From contig JAKSOY010000014.1 in NCBI GenBank assembly GCA_024405255.1, positions 1 to 38,498 of the forward strand: DNA of 38,498 nucleotides. The letters are read 5' to 3'. Below, piece by piece: positions 16,352 through 25,620 of the stretch (the first letter of the stretch is position 1; each line of letters opens with the position of its first letter). The stretch comes from Kiritimatiellia bacterium (GTDB lineage Bacteria; Verrucomicrobiota; Kiritimatiellia; RFP12; UBA1067). The position numbers were made by a program, and so were the translations under genes. A model generated the notes under the pieces. The model saw only the letters and a list, made by a program, of their open reading frames with translations, was not told where the DNA came from and searched no databases.

Positions 16352-18282
16352 CGACCTTCCTCCGTTTTCGTATAGGCCAGCAATCCCCCGGCCTTCAGAA
16401 TCGCCCGCTGCCGCGGCGTAAACGCGCCGACCAGCGTCACCGTCTCGCCCCGCGTTTCATCGACGAGTTTGAATTCGCCCATGTCGAGTCCGCGCCAGAT
16501 TCCCTCGAGTCGCAACGCATCCCCCTGCTGCAGCTTCGCGGCATCGGCGGACTCGGCGAAACACAGCGGCAGAATGCCGGCGTTGATCAGATTCGCCGCA
16601 TGGATGCGCGCAAAGCTCTGCGCGACGACGGCGCGAATGCCGAGATAGAGCGGCACGAGCGCCGCATGTTCGCGCGAGGACCCCTGACCGTAGTTGGCGC
16701 CGCCCACGATCACCCCCGTGCCCGCCACCTTCGCCCGCGCCGAGAAATCGGCGTCGCAGACGCGAAAGCAGAATTCGCTCATCTTCGGGATGTTGGAACG
16801 GTACGGCAGGATGTTCGCCCCCGCCGGCATGATGTGGTCGGTGGTGATGTTGTCCCCCACCTTGAGGACAAGTTTCGCCACCAGCGAATCGCCCAACGGA
16901 CGCCCCTCGGGGAACGCCTGGATGTTGGGTCCGCGCTCGACGACCGCCGTCGCGGCCGCTTCACTCGGCAACGGTGCCAGCACCGCACGATCGTCCACCG
17001 TGAACGCCTTCGGCAACGGCGGCACGTCGATCGGACCCAGCGTCGTCGGATCAGTCAGGACCCCCGTGAGCGCCGCCGCCACCGCCGTTTCCGGCGAAGC
17101 CAGAAACACTTGCGCGTCGGCCGTACCGCTGCGTCCGAGGAAGTTCCGATTGAACGTACGTACGCTCACACCCTTCGAGTTCGGCGAGAAGCCCATGCCG
17201 ATGCAGGGACCGCACGCGCATTCCAGCAGGCGCACGCCACTCGCCAGAATGTCGTTCAACGCCCCGCAGGCCGCCAGCATCGCGAGCACCTGGCGCGATC
17301 CAGGCGACACCGAGACGCTGACAGTCGGCGAAACGGTCCGCCCCTTCAGCATCGCCGCCACCTTCAAGAGGTCCGACAAGGACGAATTCGTACAGGAGCC
17401 GATACATACCTGATCGACCTTTATCCCCTCCAGCGAGGCAACCTCCACCACGTTGTCCGGACTCGACGGACACGCCACGAGCGGACGCAACGTGCTGAGG
17501 TCGATCTCTATCACCCGCGCATACTGTGCATCGTCATCGGCAGCGAGCGGCACATAGACGTCTTCCCTTCCTTCCGCCGCAAGAAACGCGCGCGTCTGTT
17601 CATCGGACGGGAACACGGTGGTCGTCGCACCCAGTTCCGCCCCCATGTTGGCGATGGTTGCGCGTTCCGGCACCGTGAGCGTCTTCACGCCCTCGCCACC
17701 CCATTCAAGGATGCGACCGACGCCCCCTTTCACGGAGAGAATCTGTAGGATTTTCAGCGCCACGTCCTTGGCCGACACGCCGGGAGAGAGCCGTCCCGTC
17801 AATTCGACGCGTACGATTTCCGGCATGAGAATCGAGTAGGCTCCGCCCCCCATCGCCACCGCGACATCCATCCCGCCGGCTCCAAAGGCCAGCATGCCGA
17901 GTCCACCTGCCGTGGGCGTGTGGCTGTCGGAACCGACCAGGGTCTTGCCCGGACGTCCGAAGCGTTCCAGATGCACCTGATGGCAAATGCCGTTGCCGGG
18001 ACGCGAGAACCTCACACCGTATTTGGCCGCCGCCGTCTGCAGATAGCGATGGTCGTCCGCATTCATGAATCCGCATTGCAGGGTGTTGTGGTCGACATAC
18101 GCCACGCTCAATTCCGTTCGTACACGCGGGATCTTCATGGTCTCGAATTCGAGGAAGGCCATTGTTCCCGTGGCATCCTGCGTCAAGGTCTGGTCGATTT
18201 TCAGACCGATCTCGCACCCGGTCTTCATTTCACCGCGCACCAAATGCGCCGCGATGATCTTCTCGGCAATTGTCTTACCCAT
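16348..18282 (-). CDS. acn: Aconitate hydratase (short, Aquifex-type)
   Basis: 644 aa, shorter than AcnA/AcnB and like the putative aconitases of Aquifex and anaerobes. Converts citrate to isocitrate with a [4Fe-4S] cluster. Cluster ligands are visible as C297 (IGSCTNSS) and C357 and C360 (CACGPCIGMG). LVGSDSHTPTAGGLGMLAFGAGG and the swivel-domain motif YGQGSSREHAAL are conserved. The start at 18282 overlaps the GntR gene end by 8 nt, and its stop overlaps the IDH start, so translation of all three genes is coupled. It could in principle be a homoaconitase-type enzyme, but fusion of both domains and the neighbours favour aconitase. Confidence 0.9.
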   Translation of the reverse strand: MGKTIAEKIIAAHLVRGEMKTGCEIGLKIDQTLTQDATGTMAFLEFETMKIPRVRTELSVAYVDHNTLQCGFMNADDHRYLQTAAAKYGVRFSRPGNGICHQVHLERFGRPGKTLVGSDSHTPTAGGLGMLAFGAGGMDVAVAMGGGAYSILMPEIVRVELTGRLSPGVSAKDVALKILQILSVKGGVGRILEWGGEGVKTLTVPERATIANMGAELGATTTVFPSDEQTRAFLAAEGREDVYVPLAADDDAQYARVIEIDLSTLRPLVACPSSPDNVVEVASLEGIKVDQVCIGSCTNSSLSDLLKVAAMLKGRTVSPTVSVSVSPGSRQVLAMLAACGALNDILASGVRLLECACGPCIGMGFSPNSKGVSVRTFNRNFLGRSGTADAQVFLASPETAVAAALTGVLTDPTTLGPIDVPPLPKAFTVDDRAVLAPLPSEAAATAVVERGPNIQAFPEGRPLGDSLVAKLVLKVGDNITTDHIMPAGANILPYRSNIPKMSEFCFRVCDADFSARAKVAGTGVIVGGANYGQGSSREHAALVPLYLGIRAVVAQSFARIHAANLINAGILPLCFAESADAAKLQQGDALRLEGIWRGLDMGEFKLVDETRGETVTLVGAFTPRQRAILKAGGLLAYTKTEEGR

Positions 18283-18919
18283 TTTCGTTGAACCTCTTGA
18301 TCATATTGGTCTTGGCGTTCTGAATATGCTGCGTCATCAGCTTTTCTGCCTTCTCGGCCTGGCCGGACAGAATCGCCTGGCAGATGGCCTTGTGTTCGGC
18401 CGTCGAGCGCGCACAGCGCTGGGCGATCGATTTGCGACGATAGCGAAGCGCCTTGAGATGCAGGGGCCGCAACACATCCATCAGAACGGCGCGTCCGCTC
18501 AACGCGTAGATCGTTTCGTGGAGTTCGTCGTCAAGTTGGCGCAAGTGGTCGAAGTCGTTGCGCGCCGTATAGAAGTCCTGCAATTCGACGAGCTGCTGAA
18601 GTTTTTGCTTCCCCGCCTCGTCCAGATGCAGGGCCGCATAGCGGGCCGCGATTCCCTCCACATGCAGACGGATGTCCATGATGTCCTCAAGGTCCTCGCG
18701 GGTAATGCCCACCACCACCATCCCCTTGCCCGAAGGACGGATCAACCGCTCCTGCTCAAGTCGGTGCAGGGACTCCCGAATGGGCGTGCGGCTCACATCG
18801 AGTCTTTCGGAAAGGCCGAGTTCAGTCAACACTTCGCCCCGTGCGAAGACACCTGTCACAATATCGTTCTCAAGTCGTTCAAAGACCTGATCGGCAAGTG
18901 AAATCGATTTCATGCTCAT
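18275..18919 (-). CDS. GntR-family regulator with FCD domain
   Basis: 214 aa. N-terminal winged helix (residues about 8-75) with the recognition part LSERLDVSRTPIRESLHRLEQ and wing RPSGKGMVVV, then an all-helical FCD ligand domain (DIMDIRLHVEGIAARYAA ... DDELHETIYALSG ... EHKAICQAILSGQAEKAEKLMTQHI) with the aspartate/histidine residues that often bind a metal and small carboxylates. It lies inside the citrate-to-2-oxoglutarate operon, 18 nt after the Re-citrate synthase stop, and is the obvious candidate regulator of it. ATG at 18919 with AAAGG close upstream; a second ATG at 18913 is also possible. A palindrome TTGTATACAA at the operon promoter fits the TnGT/ACnA pattern of FCD-type GntR operators. 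Confidence 0.88.
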   Translation of the reverse strand: MSMKSISLADQVFERLENDIVTGVFARGEVLTELGLSERLDVSRTPIRESLHRLEQERLIRPSGKGMVVVGITREDLEDIMDIRLHVEGIAARYAALHLDEAGKQKLQQLVELQDFYTARNDFDHLRQLDDELHETIYALSGRAVLMDVLRPLHLKALRYRRKSIAQRCARSTAEHKAICQAILSGQAEKAEKLMTQHIQNAKTNMIKRFNENG

Positions 18920-18937
18920 TTACCTTTCGTTCGTCAT

Positions 18938-20311
18938 TCATTTGTCAAAGCGTCCTGGATCGAAGCGTTTGATCAAGCCGTCGATCTCCTGCGGCGTGAT
19001 CATCGTCACACGTCCCGACTCATATTCGGCGTCGACCCATTTCTTGATTTCCACCACAAGCGGATCGTCCTTGAAGATCCGGTCTGTTCCCGCAAGGCGA
19101 TACCGCGCATTGAGCCAATAGGCAATGCCGGCCGCACCGGAAGTCTTGCTGATTTCCACGCGCGGAGGACGATTCAAGAGTTTCGTCGTATCAAAGATGT
19201 TGTAGATCTCCTCGTCCTTCAAAAGCCCGTCCGCATGGATGCCCGCGCGCGTCGCGTTGAAGGAACTTCCGACAAACGGCGTCATCGGCGGGATGGAGAT
19301 GCCGATGTCTTTTTCGAAATACTCGGCGATTTCCGTGATCACCGTGGGATCCATTCCGTCCATCGACCCCCGCAAGGACGCATACTCGAACACCATCGCC
19401 TCAAGCGGGATGTTGCCCGTACGCTCGCCGATGCCCAGCAAGGAGCAATTCACCGCGCCGGCGCCATAGAGCCAGGCCGTGGAGGCATTCGCGACCGATT
19501 TGTAGAAGTCGTTGTGTCCGTGCCATTCAAGGCACTCGCTCGGCACGTCGGCATAATGCTGAAGGCCATACACGATGCCGGCCACGCTGCGCGGCAGCGC
19601 GGCTTCTGTGTAAGGCACGCCATACCCCATCGTGTCGCAGGCGCGGATTTTGACCGGGATTCCCGCTTCGCGCGAAAGCTCCTGCAGAGCGTTGACAAAC
19701 GGTACCACAAAACCGTAGAAGTCCGCCCGTGTGATGTCTTCCAGATGGCACCGCGGAATCACGCCATCCGCAAAGGCGTCCTTCACCGTCGCCAGGTAGT
19801 GGTCGAGCGCCTGTGCGCGGGTCATCTTCAGCTTGTTGAAGATGTGGTAGTCGCTGCAGCTCACAAGGATGCCCGTCTCGGCGATGCCGAGCTCGCGGAC
19901 AAGATGGAAATCTTCCTTGCTGGCCCGGATCCACGTGGTGATTTCAGGGAACTTGAGATTCATCTCACGGCACTTCTCCAGCGCCTGGCGATCCTTCTTG
20001 CTGTAGATGAAAAACTCCGTCTGGCGGATGATTCCGTAGGGACCGCCCAGTTTCGAGAGCAGCGAATAGATGCGGGCGATCTGATCAACCGTATAAGGGG
20101 CGACCGACTGCTGTCCATCCCGCAGCGACGTATCGGTAATCCAGATTTCCTCGGGCATGTTCATCGGCACGCGCCGATGGTTGAACGAGACCTTCGGCAC
20201 AGTTCCATAGGAATAGATATCACGTTGCAGATTCGGCGTCGCCACATCCTGCAACGAATATTTATATGACTTCTGCTCAAGCAGATTTGTCTTGCGAGAC
20301 ATTTCAAGCAT
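18938..20311 (-). CDS. Re-citrate synthase (DRE-TIM homocitrate/isopropylmalate synthase family)
   Basis: 457 aa. The DRE-TIM metallolyase signature ITDTSLRDGQQS (D60, R64, D65) opens the barrel, with HGHND (264-268) carrying two more metal ligands and LGIGERTGNIPLE behind it. An N-terminal extension of about 55 residues and the RQTEFFIYSKKDR segment resemble the Re-citrate synthase of Clostridium kluyveri and related anaerobes, which makes citrate from acetyl-CoA and oxaloacetate with opposite stereospecificity to GltA. There is no leuA-type allosteric domain. The neighbours aconitase and isocitrate dehydrogenase support citrate rather than homocitrate or isopropylmalate as product. ATG at 20311 with AGGAGGG 9 nt upstream. 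First gene of the operon. Confidence 0.85.
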   Translation of the reverse strand: MLEMSRKTNLLEQKSYKYSLQDVATPNLQRDIYSYGTVPKVSFNHRRVPMNMPEEIWITDTSLRDGQQSVAPYTVDQIARIYSLLSKLGGPYGIIRQTEFFIYSKKDRQALEKCREMNLKFPEITTWIRASKEDFHLVRELGIAETGILVSCSDYHIFNKLKMTRAQALDHYLATVKDAFADGVIPRCHLEDITRADFYGFVVPFVNALQELSREAGIPVKIRACDTMGYGVPYTEAALPRSVAGIVYGLQHYADVPSECLEWHGHNDFYKSVANASTAWLYGAGAVNCSLLGIGERTGNIPLEAMVFEYASLRGSMDGMDPTVITEIAEYFEKDIGISIPPMTPFVGSSFNATRAGIHADGLLKDEEIYNIFDTTKLLNRPPRVEISKTSGAAGIAYWLNARYRLAGTDRIFKDDPLVVEIKKWVDAEYESGRVTMITPQEIDGLIKRFDPGRFDK

Positions 20312-20339
20312 GAATAGACCCTCCTGTGCTTTTGTATTT

Positions 20340-20349
20340 TTGTATACAA
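20340..20349. promoter_or_regulatory. Putative GntR (FCD) operator TTGTATACAA
   Basis: A perfect 10-bp palindrome whose upstream end shares one base with the -10 box of the Re-citrate synthase promoter and which covers the expected start of transcription. It fits the TnGT...ACnA consensus of FCD-type GntR regulators, and such a regulator is encoded in the operon. Binding here would block initiation. Confidence 0.6.
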
Positions 20350-20377
20350 TTATACATCAAACACCTACCCAAGTCAA
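20349..20377 (-). promoter_or_regulatory. Promoter of the Re-citrate synthase operon
   Basis: TTGACT (20377-20372) and perfect TATAAT (20354-20349) with a 17-nt spacer. Located between the ClC stop and the Re-citrate synthase start, so the operon does not depend on the upstream genes. Confidence 0.85.
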
Positions 20378-20407
20378 GAGTTGTCATCGTGTGAGGGAAT
20401 GAAGCGA

Positions 20408-21826
20408 TTAGTGCGCGGCGTGGACGGGGGAGGAGATGCGGGAATGGACCTGGCTGCGGTAGAGCGACCAGCCGTTGTTGAGGGCGAAGGCAAGTCCGCA
20501 GACCCACATCGTGGGAAGAAGGAGCGCGTGGTTGCCCGAAAGTTCCGCCACCATGATGACCGCCGTCAGCGGCGTGCGGATCGTCGCCGCAAGGAACCCC
20601 GCCATGCCCACGAGTGCGACGGACGCCGGGTGGAGTCCGAACGACGCCGGAAAGATCGCCGTAAACGCGGCGCCGCAAGCCGCGCTCAGCGAAGCCCCGC
20701 AGACGAGCGCCGGACCGAACACGCCGCCCGAACCGCCGCTCCCTACGGTGAAGCTTGTCGCGAACACCTTGAGGACGAAAATCGTAAAGAAGAGCGCGGC
20801 CGTCGTCCAGGCCTGCGAGGTCCCGAAGAGACCGGCCGTGTCAGGCTGGAACGCCAGACGAATCAGATGATATCCCGTACCCAGCACATCGGGGAAAAGA
20901 AAACCGAGCAATCCCGTGACAAATCCACCGACGGCGACCTTCATCCAGGGCGTGCCCTTCACATGACGGAAGATTCCCGACACGCGACGGAATGCGTGGA
21001 TATAGAACCTCGCCCCGATCGACACGACAAGCGCAAGCAGCAGATAAGGCAGCAGGCGCAGTCCATCGTCATACACATAGACGGGCATCTGGAACATCGG
21101 CGCCCAGCCATAGAAAATCGCATAAACCGTATAAGACACCGCCGAAGCAATGAAGGCCGGCAAGATCGCCTCGTATTCCATGTCGAGACCCGAGTAGAGA
21201 ATCTCCGCGCCGAACAGCGCACCCGCGAGCGGCGCGCGGAACAAGGCACCAATACCGGCAGCGAGACCGGCGATCATCATCCGCCGCCGTGTCGCGCCGT
21301 CCCAATGGAAAAGACGCGCCAGATTCGTCCCGCACGCGGCACCGATGAGCGTCATCGGTCCCTCATAGCCCGCACTGCCGCCGGAGCTGATCACCAGCGC
21401 CGATGCCACGGCCTTGACGGGGATGATGCGCCACGACATACGGCACTTGAGACGATGATAGACGTAGATGGCCGAATCCGTTCCACGCGCATGCGTACCA
21501 GGCGAAATCCACTTGATGAGCAAGGCCGCCAGCATCGCGCCCAAAGCCGGCAGCACGAAAAGAAGCCAACGGCGCCCGTCACACCAATCCGCCGCCGAGA
21601 CGAGAGGACGCAGCAAACCGCCCTTCTCCAGCAATTCCGGCCGTCCGGCAAGGCCGCACAGCAACCACGCGTCCAGATGTTCGATCAACCAGTGGAAAGC
21701 CGCCGTTACCAGTCCGACGGCAAGCCCCACAAGCGTCGACTGACAGAACAACCGCCCATTGCCGGCACTGAAGCCACCGCCGGCAATGAAAAAGCGGAAC
21801 GCGCCAATGCCGATTTTACGGAACAC
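20408..21826 (-). CDS. ClC-family chloride channel / H+-Cl- antiporter
   Basis: 472 aa integral membrane protein with about a dozen hydrophobic segments. ClC signatures: GYEGP at 153-157 with the gating glutamate E155, GGVFGPAL further on, and E208 (GAEILYS) at the position of the internal proton glutamate, which favours an exchanger. The first filter motif GSGIP is not present; GTHARGTDSA stands there, as in the bacterial subgroup with GTD. There are no CBS domains. A GTG start at 21826 overlaps the end of der by 11 nt; no Shine-Dalgarno stands out, so translation is probably coupled to der. Last gene before the Re-citrate synthase promoter. Confidence 0.9.
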   Translation of the reverse strand: MFRKIGIGAFRFFIAGGGFSAGNGRLFCQSTLVGLAVGLVTAAFHWLIEHLDAWLLCGLAGRPELLEKGGLLRPLVSAADWCDGRRWLLFVLPALGAMLAALLIKWISPGTHARGTDSAIYVYHRLKCRMSWRIIPVKAVASALVISSGGSAGYEGPMTLIGAACGTNLARLFHWDGATRRRMMIAGLAAGIGALFRAPLAGALFGAEILYSGLDMEYEAILPAFIASAVSYTVYAIFYGWAPMFQMPVYVYDDGLRLLPYLLLALVVSIGARFYIHAFRRVSGIFRHVKGTPWMKVAVGGFVTGLLGFLFPDVLGTGYHLIRLAFQPDTAGLFGTSQAWTTAALFFTIFVLKVFATSFTVGSGGSGGVFGPALVCGASLSAACGAAFTAIFPASFGLHPASVALVGMAGFLAATIRTPLTAVIMVAELSGNHALLLPTMWVCGLAFALNNGWSLYRSQVHSRISSPVHAAH

Positions 21827-23213
21827 TGTTTTTCTTCAACTTGTCGATTTCATGCCCCAACGCCGCACCGTCCTTACGCGCACGCGCCTTGAGGAACATT
21901 CGAATGGGCGCACCTTCAAGTCCGAAGCGGGCGCGCAGCGCCTTCTCGAGATAGGACTTGTAGGCGTCCGTCACAAGCTGGGGGTCGTTCACGAAGAGAC
22001 GGATCGTGAGCGGATCGGTACCGACCTGAAGTCCATAGTAGATCTTCAGGCGGCGGCCTTTGATCATCGGCGAGAGCGTCTTCTTCTGCGCCGTCTCGAT
22101 CGTCCGGTTCAACACGCCCGTCGGCAAAGTGGCCTGCACGCTCGACGCCACGGCATCGATGGCATCGACGGTACGGCGCACATTGTAACCGCTCTTCGCG
22201 CTGCAGAAGACAATCGGGGCAAAGGAAAGAAACGGCATCATCTGGCGCAGCACCTTCGTCGCGGCGTTTTGCTTGACGCCATGCGCCTGCGCGAGATCCC
22301 ACTTGTTCATCAGGATCACACACGCACGGTTCGCCTCGAGGATCTTGCCGGCGATGCGCATATCCTGCTTCGTGGGACCCGGTTCGGAGTCCATCACCAG
22401 AAGAACGACATCGGCTTCTTCGATCGCCTGTTCGCTGCGGAAGAGCGAGAAGTTGTCCACACTCGTCTTCGACATCGCCGTATGGCGCTTCATGCCCGCC
22501 GTATCGACAAGCGTGTAGTGGCGCGCCGTCGGGCCCTCGCCGATCGTGAACGGCACGTCCACCGCATCGCGTGTCGTTCCGGGAATGTCGCTCACGATCA
22601 CGCGCTCTTCATTGAGGAGCCGGTTGATGTACGAACTCTTGCCGGCGTTTGGACGTCCCACGATGGCGACGCGCAGCGGACGCGCCGCATCGGCCTCCGG
22701 CGACGGAGGCGGCAGCTTAGATGTTGCAAATTCAACAAGCGCGGGAATGCCGCGGCCATGTTCAGCCGAGCACGGGAAAACCGGCATGCCGAAGGACGCA
22801 AACTCGTCCGCGCGCGCATCGTCGTCCGCCGAATCGCACTTGTTCGCCACGATCGCGCACGGCACGCCGCTTTCGCGCACGCGCTTCAGCACTTCTTCGT
22901 CGAGCGGCGTAATCCCCGCGCGCGCATCGACCACCACAAGGCACACGGCGGCATCCGTCACCGCAACGGCAGCCTGCTGGCGCGTTTCGGCGGCCAGCGG
23001 GTCTTCGCTGCCGGGCGTGCGGTCGAAGGCGAGTCCGCCCGTGTCGACCAGCAGGAAACGACGGCCATTCGCCTCGACTTCTCGTGCCACACGGTCGCGC
23101 GTCACACCCGGCTGGTCGAAAACGATGGCAATGCGTTTGCGCGCAATGCGATTGAACAACGCGCTTTTGCCCACGTTCGGGCGGCCCACAATGGCGATAA
23201 CATTGGATTGCAT
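21816..23213 (-). CDS. der: Ribosome assembly GTPase Der (EngA)
   Basis: 465 aa with two tandem GTPase domains and a KH-like C-terminus, essential for 50S maturation. First P-loop GRPNVGKS at 9-16 with DTGG and NKCD; second P-loop GRPNAGKS near residue 195 with DTAG and NKWD. The KH-like domain (RLKIYYGLQVGTDPLTIRLFVND) is intact. ATG at 23213 is chosen as the family N-terminus (NVIAIVGRPN); the open frame to 23288 extends into corA. Spacing to corA is 25 nt. Confidence 0.95.
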   Translation of the reverse strand: MQSNVIAIVGRPNVGKSALFNRIARKRIAIVFDQPGVTRDRVAREVEANGRRFLLVDTGGLAFDRTPGSEDPLAAETRQQAAVAVTDAAVCLVVVDARAGITPLDEEVLKRVRESGVPCAIVANKCDSADDDARADEFASFGMPVFPCSAEHGRGIPALVEFATSKLPPPSPEADAARPLRVAIVGRPNAGKSSYINRLLNEERVIVSDIPGTTRDAVDVPFTIGEGPTARHYTLVDTAGMKRHTAMSKTSVDNFSLFRSEQAIEEADVVLLVMDSEPGPTKQDMRIAGKILEANRACVILMNKWDLAQAHGVKQNAATKVLRQMMPFLSFAPIVFCSAKSGYNVRRTVDAIDAVASSVQATLPTGVLNRTIETAQKKTLSPMIKGRRLKIYYGLQVGTDPLTIRLFVNDPQLVTDAYKSYLEKALRARFGLEGAPIRMFLKARARKDGAALGHEIDKLKKNSVP

Positions 23214-23238
23214 AAAATCTTCCCGCGCGTCTAAATGA

Positions 23239-24192
23239 TTAGAAGACGCGTTTCTTGTACAAATAGAACAACGTGCCGATGATCGCAATGGCGAGCACCC
23301 CTGAAATACAGCTCAACACCAGGAACATGTGCGCATCGTGCTGCCCGGGCAGATCGATGTTCATGCCGTAGGCACTTGAAATCACCGTCGGCACCGCCAG
23401 CAGAATGGAAGCCGCCGTCATGTACTTCATGATGTTCGACAGGTTGTTGTTGATCAGCGACGCAAATGTATCAAGCGTTCCATTGAGGATGTTCGCGTGA
23501 ATCGTCGCCGTCTCAAGCGCCTGCTGGTATTCGACGGCGGCATCGTCGAGCGTATCCTGATCGTCTTCGGACAGGTTGAGCTGACGCGCCCGGTCGAGAC
23601 GGTGAATGAGAATGTCGTCCGCCTTCAACGACGTCGTGAAGTACACGAGCGACTTCTGATAGGTGAGCAGCTTCAACAGCACTTCATTCGAAATGGATTC
23701 ATGGAGGGAATCTTCAAGGTCTTCGATCTTGGCGTGCATGTCGCGCAGATAGCGCAGAAACAGCACCGCCGCGTGCCACAGCAAACGGAAGAGAAAACGG
23801 TTGCGCTCCTTCGGCGGGCACACGCGACGGATCTGGTCGAGGAAAGCGCCCGTCACAGGCGTCGTCTGCGAACAGATCGTAATCACGCTCTCGCCGAAGA
23901 GCACGATGCCCAATGGCAGCGTTTCGTACGGCAACACGCTTTCATCGTCTTCATCGCCGCGAACAGGGAGCGGCACGTGCACAATCACCAGACTGTAACC
24001 GTCTTCGCTCTCGAAACGCGGACGTTCTTCGCGGTCCAGCGGGTCGGTCAGGAAGTCCCGCGGAGCCTGCGAGAAGTTGAGCACCTGCTCAAGCTCTGCC
24101 GTCGACGGCTCCGCGAGATTGATCCAGCACGACGGACCGAACGTCTCGGTCTTCGTGAGCGCACCACTCTCCCATTTGTAGATCGTCATCAT
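23239..24192 (-). CDS. corA: CorA-family magnesium/metal ion transporter
   Basis: 317 aa. Large N-terminal cytoplasmic domain with the long stalk helix, then two C-terminal membrane segments. The signature GMN is at 276-278 (SAYGMNIDLPG), between TM1 (MTAASILLAVPTVISSAY) and TM2 (MFLVLSCISGVLAIAIIGTL), and the protein ends in basic residues (YKKRVF), as in CorA. It transports Mg2+, possibly Co2+ or Ni2+. ATG at 24192 with GGAGGG upstream (a second ATG follows directly). Second-to-third position in a minus-strand run behind the Gfo/Idh gene. Confidence 0.92.
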   Translation of the reverse strand: MMTIYKWESGALTKTETFGPSCWINLAEPSTAELEQVLNFSQAPRDFLTDPLDREERPRFESEDGYSLVIVHVPLPVRGDEDDESVLPYETLPLGIVLFGESVITICSQTTPVTGAFLDQIRRVCPPKERNRFLFRLLWHAAVLFLRYLRDMHAKIEDLEDSLHESISNEVLLKLLTYQKSLVYFTTSLKADDILIHRLDRARQLNLSEDDQDTLDDAAVEYQQALETATIHANILNGTLDTFASLINNNLSNIMKYMTAASILLAVPTVISSAYGMNIDLPGQHDAHMFLVLSCISGVLAIAIIGTLFYLYKKRVF

Positions 24193-24216
24193 GACGATGT
24201 CCCTCCCCGCGCGCGC

Positions 24217-25602
24217 TTAGTCGAGCGCGGCTCCGTAGGTCGTCCACGCGGCCGCCGACCAGTCGGGACGGAGCAGCTTGTTCGCCGCCTCGCAATTCGT
24301 GAAGCGCATCGCCTTCGAATCAAATTCGAGGCGCTTGCCCGGGAAGCGGGTCGCCACCGTACCGAGAATACCCATCAGCGAAATCTTGCCGCCGAGTTCG
24401 AACGGCGTATTCGTCGGACGGTTCTCCAGCACCGCGCGCAGGAATTCCGCATAGTGGTTGCCCACGCGCGGATACTTCTTCGCCGGACGCTTGAACGCCT
24501 TCATCCGCACCTGCGGCACGATGCGCACGCCGCTCGCACCATGCGAACCGTACATCACCGTTTCCTTCTCGCACTTGAGCCAGGCGCCCGCCCAGCCTTC
24601 CTTGAGCGGATTGAACTTCTGATCGGGCTCAAGCGCCGGCGGCCGCGGCGCCGTGCGATTCACGTCATACCAATACGCCGTGAAGGCCTTGCGCGAGCCC
24701 TTGGCGGGGAATTCAAGCTTGTAACGCGGATTGAGCGGGAACGAATACGGCGTCTTCGCGGGATCGAATCCCGGCGCATCCACGGTCACGGCCGTGGGCA
24801 GATCGAGATCAAGCGCCGTCACGAGCGGGCCGAGGATGTGGCACACCCAGTCCGTAAAGCATCCTTCGCCATACGGATACCAGCAACGCCAACGACCGCC
24901 CGGCGCGATGTTCTTGAAGTACGGACGGCGCGTCGCAAGCGGACCCTGCCAGAGCTCCCAGTCGAGACCCGCCGGAATGGCCGGATGCTCATTGATGAAG
25001 TGCGGCGGTTCACAGTAGAAGAAACGCACGGCGTTGCAATAGATGTGCGCCTCTTCGGCCTGGCCGAGTTCGCCGCTCTCGCACCATTCGCGCAGATCCT
25101 GCGTGCCCGGCCAGGAATTGCCCTGCATGCCGACGTGCGTGATGATACCGGCCTTCTTCGCCTCGCGCATCATCGCCACCGTTTCGACGAAGGTGTGTCC
25201 AAGCGGCTTCTCGCAGAACACCGGCACCTTGTACTTGAGCGCCTCGAGGAACGCGACACAATGCGAAAAGTCCGGCACCACGATCGACACGGCATCGAAC
25301 TGACCCGCGCACTCCTTGAGCATCGTACGATAGTCTTTGTAGAACTTGCAGTTGGGCTGACGCTTGCGCAGCCAATCGAGCGAACCTTCGTAGACATCGG
25401 CCGCACAGACGATTTCCGCAAGACCCGAGTTGAGGAAGTTCGTCAAGTCGCCACGCGCCTGTCCCCCCGTGCCGATCGCCGCGAGGCGAACCTTGCGTCC
25501 ACCATAGTTGGGCTTCTTCGAGGCACCCAAAGAGCACTGCGCCGCGCCGGCGAGGGCCGCGCTACCAGAGATTTTAAGAAAGTCACGCGTTGTCAGATTC
25601 AT
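24217..25602 (-). CDS. Gfo/Idh/MocA-family oxidoreductase with export-like N-terminus
   Basis: 461 aa. The N-terminus LTTRDFLKISGSAALAGAAQ looks like a Tat signal but has only one arginine of the twin pair. The Rossmann fold follows with GTGGQARG at 44-51, then VVPDFSHCV and C-E-K-P (E131-K132-P133), the lysine being catalytic in this family, and VGMQGNSWPG. The C-terminal part has the RWRCWYPYGEGCFTDWVCHILGP region seen in the large Verrucomicrobia/Planctomycetes paralogue group of secreted Gfo/Idh/MocA proteins. These use NAD(P) on sugars or inositols; the substrate is unknown. ATG at 25602 with AAAGGAG upstream. Only 18 nt separate it from the cytochrome-like gene, suggesting the two act together. 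Confidence 0.87.
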   Translation of the reverse strand: MNLTTRDFLKISGSAALAGAAQCSLGASKKPNYGGRKVRLAAIGTGGQARGDLTNFLNSGLAEIVCAADVYEGSLDWLRKRQPNCKFYKDYRTMLKECAGQFDAVSIVVPDFSHCVAFLEALKYKVPVFCEKPLGHTFVETVAMMREAKKAGIITHVGMQGNSWPGTQDLREWCESGELGQAEEAHIYCNAVRFFYCEPPHFINEHPAIPAGLDWELWQGPLATRRPYFKNIAPGGRWRCWYPYGEGCFTDWVCHILGPLVTALDLDLPTAVTVDAPGFDPAKTPYSFPLNPRYKLEFPAKGSRKAFTAYWYDVNRTAPRPPALEPDQKFNPLKEGWAGAWLKCEKETVMYGSHGASGVRIVPQVRMKAFKRPAKKYPRVGNHYAEFLRAVLENRPTNTPFELGGKISLMGILGTVATRFPGKRLEFDSKAMRFTNCEAANKLLRPDWSAAAWTTYGAALD

Positions 25603-25620
25603 CGAGATTACTCCTTTAAT

